Source: Archivesica marissinica
Taxonomy: Eukaryota > Mollusca > Bivalvia > Venerida > Vesicomyidae
Reading direction: 5' to 3'
Assembly (NCBI GenBank): GCA_014843695.1
Contig: CM026386.1
Span: forward strand, 20,040,814 to 20,104,813
DNA: 64,000 bases
The position numbers and the translations under genes are program-made. Under the pieces are notes generated by a model that did not search any database, was not told where the DNA came from, and saw only the letters and a program-made list of their open reading frames with translations. Positions within the stretch are counted from its first letter, which is position 1. Every line of letters begins with the position of its first letter. Below are positions 62,474 to 64,000 of this stretch, piece after piece.

Positions 62474-64000
62474 ATATGGCATGGAAAAGTGACCACCCTC
62501 ACTCATATAGTTAATATACAGGGGGGGGTCATTATCCTGTGGCATGGAAAAGTGACCCCCCTCACTCGTAGAGTTTACATACGGGGGGGGTCATTATTCT
62601 ATGGCATGGAAAAGTGACCCCCCCCCTTCACTCATATAGTTAATATACAGGGGGAGTCATTATTCTATGGCATGGACAAGCTATCCCACTTCACTCATAT
62701 AGTTAATATACAGGGGATCATTATTCTATGGCATGGAAAAGTGACCCCATTCACTCATATAGTTAATATACAAGAGAGTCATTATTCTATGGCATGGAAA
62801 AGTGACCGCCCCTTCACTCATATAGTTAATATACAGGGGGAGTCATTATTCTATGGCATGGACAAGCTACCCCACTTCACTCATATAGTTAATATACAGG
62901 GGTTATTATTCTATGGCATGGACAAGTGACCCCCCCCTTCACTCATATAGTTAATATACAGGGGGGTCATTATTCTATGGCATGGAAAAGTGACCCTCTT
63001 CACTCATATATTTAATATACAGGGGGGGTCATTATTCTATGGCATTGAAAAGTTACCCACTTCACGCATATAGTTAATATACAGGGGGGTCATTATTCTA
63101 TGGCATGCAAAGGTGACCCCCTCACTCATATAGTTAATATACAGGGTGTCATTATTCTATGGCATGCAAAGGTGACCCCCTCACTCATATAGTTAATATA
63201 CAGGGGGGTCATTATTCTATGGCATGCAAAGGTGACCCTCTCACTCATATAGTTAATATACAGGGGGGTCATTATTCTATGGCATGGAAAAGTGACCCCA
63301 CTCACTCGTATAGTTTACATACTGGGGGGTCATTATTCTGTGGCATGGAAAAGTGACCCCCTTCACTCATATAGTTAATATACAGGGGGTCATTATTCTA
63401 TGGCATGGAACAGTGACCCCCTCACTAATATAGTTAATATACAGGGGGGTCATCATTCTATGGCATGGAAAAGTGACCCCCCCCTCACTCGTATAGCTTA
63501 TATACTGGGGGGTCATTATTCTATGGCATGGAAAACTGACCCCCTTTCACTCATATTGTTAATATACAGGGGGGTCATTATTCTATTTCATGGACAAGTG
63601 ACACCCCTCACTCGTATAGTTTACATACGGGGTGGGGTCATTATTCTATGGCATGGAGAAGTGATCCCCTCACTCATATAGTTAATATACAGGGGGGTTA
63701 TTATTCTATGGCATGCAAAAGTGACCCCCCTCACTCATATAGTTAATATACAGGGGGTAATTATTCTATGGCATGGACAAGTGACCCCCCCCCTTCACTC
63801 ATATAGTTAATATACATGGGGGGGCAATATTCTATGGCATGGAACAGTGACCCCCCTCATTCGTATAGTTTACATACTGGGGGTGGGGTCATTATTCTAT
63901 GGCATGGAAAAGTGACCCCCCCCCTTCACTGATATAGTTAATATACAGGGCGGTCATTATTCTTTGGCATGGAAAAGTGACATCCTTCACTCATATAGTT
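62474..64000 (-). repeat. 61-bp satellite family, inverted block
   Basis: Units read TATGGCATGGAAAAGTGACC, then CCCTCACTCATATAGTTAAT and ATACAGGGGGGTCATTATTC. This is the reverse complement of the family left of 62,280, and closest to the GTGAGGGGGTCACTTTT type at about 59,300-59,720, not to the adjacent CATATCA subtype. The array continues past the window. Confidence 0.95.

Noticed and set aside
60644..63681. Several 60-100 codon frames in the 61-bp satellite
   Set aside because: Each is a repeat translation interrupted by unit-length changes. Only the short integrase segment at 62,281-62,473 differs from the repeat.

Overview
This is a eukaryotic window, most likely from a bivalve mollusc. 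The inference rests on AT-rich DNA, many tRNA-headed SINEs, short TTAA-flanked MITEs of a kind I associate with heterodont clams and mussels, and one recognisable animal gene split by long introns. There are no operons, bacterial genes or CRISPR arrays. Two runs of exactly 1,000 N (10,764-11,763 and 47,957-48,956) mark scaffold joins of unknown true size, so the window holds parts of three contigs. Roughly two thirds of the called bases are tandem repeats.

The one real gene is an Abl interactor (abi) on the minus strand, covering at least 47,350 down to 12,993. Six exons are visible, read from high to low coordinate: A 47,183-47,350 and B 45,590-45,778 (N-terminal helical and HHR part), C 39,914-40,086 (Ser/Pro linker), D 37,274-37,556 (Pro-rich, with an apparent one-base homopolymer frameshift), E 30,238-30,309 (an LPPPPP motif) and F 12,993-13,133 (polyproline and acidic stretch ending at the SH3 boundary). 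Splice phases agree from exon to exon. The first exon, a possible short exon between B and C, and the SH3 exon were not found. Abi proteins belong to the WAVE regulatory complex, which controls Arp2/3 actin branching.

Layout. 1-10,763 is an inverted near-copy of 38,571-44,968, including an identical copy of exon C (8,084-8,256, plus strand); it is either an unpurged haplotype placed backwards or a real inverted duplication. 11,764-47,956 holds the abi exons. Its introns carry a 13.4-kb 59-bp satellite, a 51-bp array with a perfect CRE palindrome in most units, a 15-bp array with an E-box in most units, 12/19-, 28- and 43-bp arrays, five tRNA-headed SINE families and several nested MITEs. 48,957-57,565 is an 8.6-kb array of a 24-bp repeat with two alternating variants. 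57,566-64,000 is a roughly 61-bp satellite family whose orientation flips at 62.3-62.5 kb around a broken Ty3/gypsy-type integrase fragment.

I found no convincing new enzymatic or defence system. The main points of interest are the inverted arms, the frameshifted abi exon, the two arrays of palindromic transcription-factor sites with CpG-decay variants, and the satellite orientation switch at the integrase remnant.
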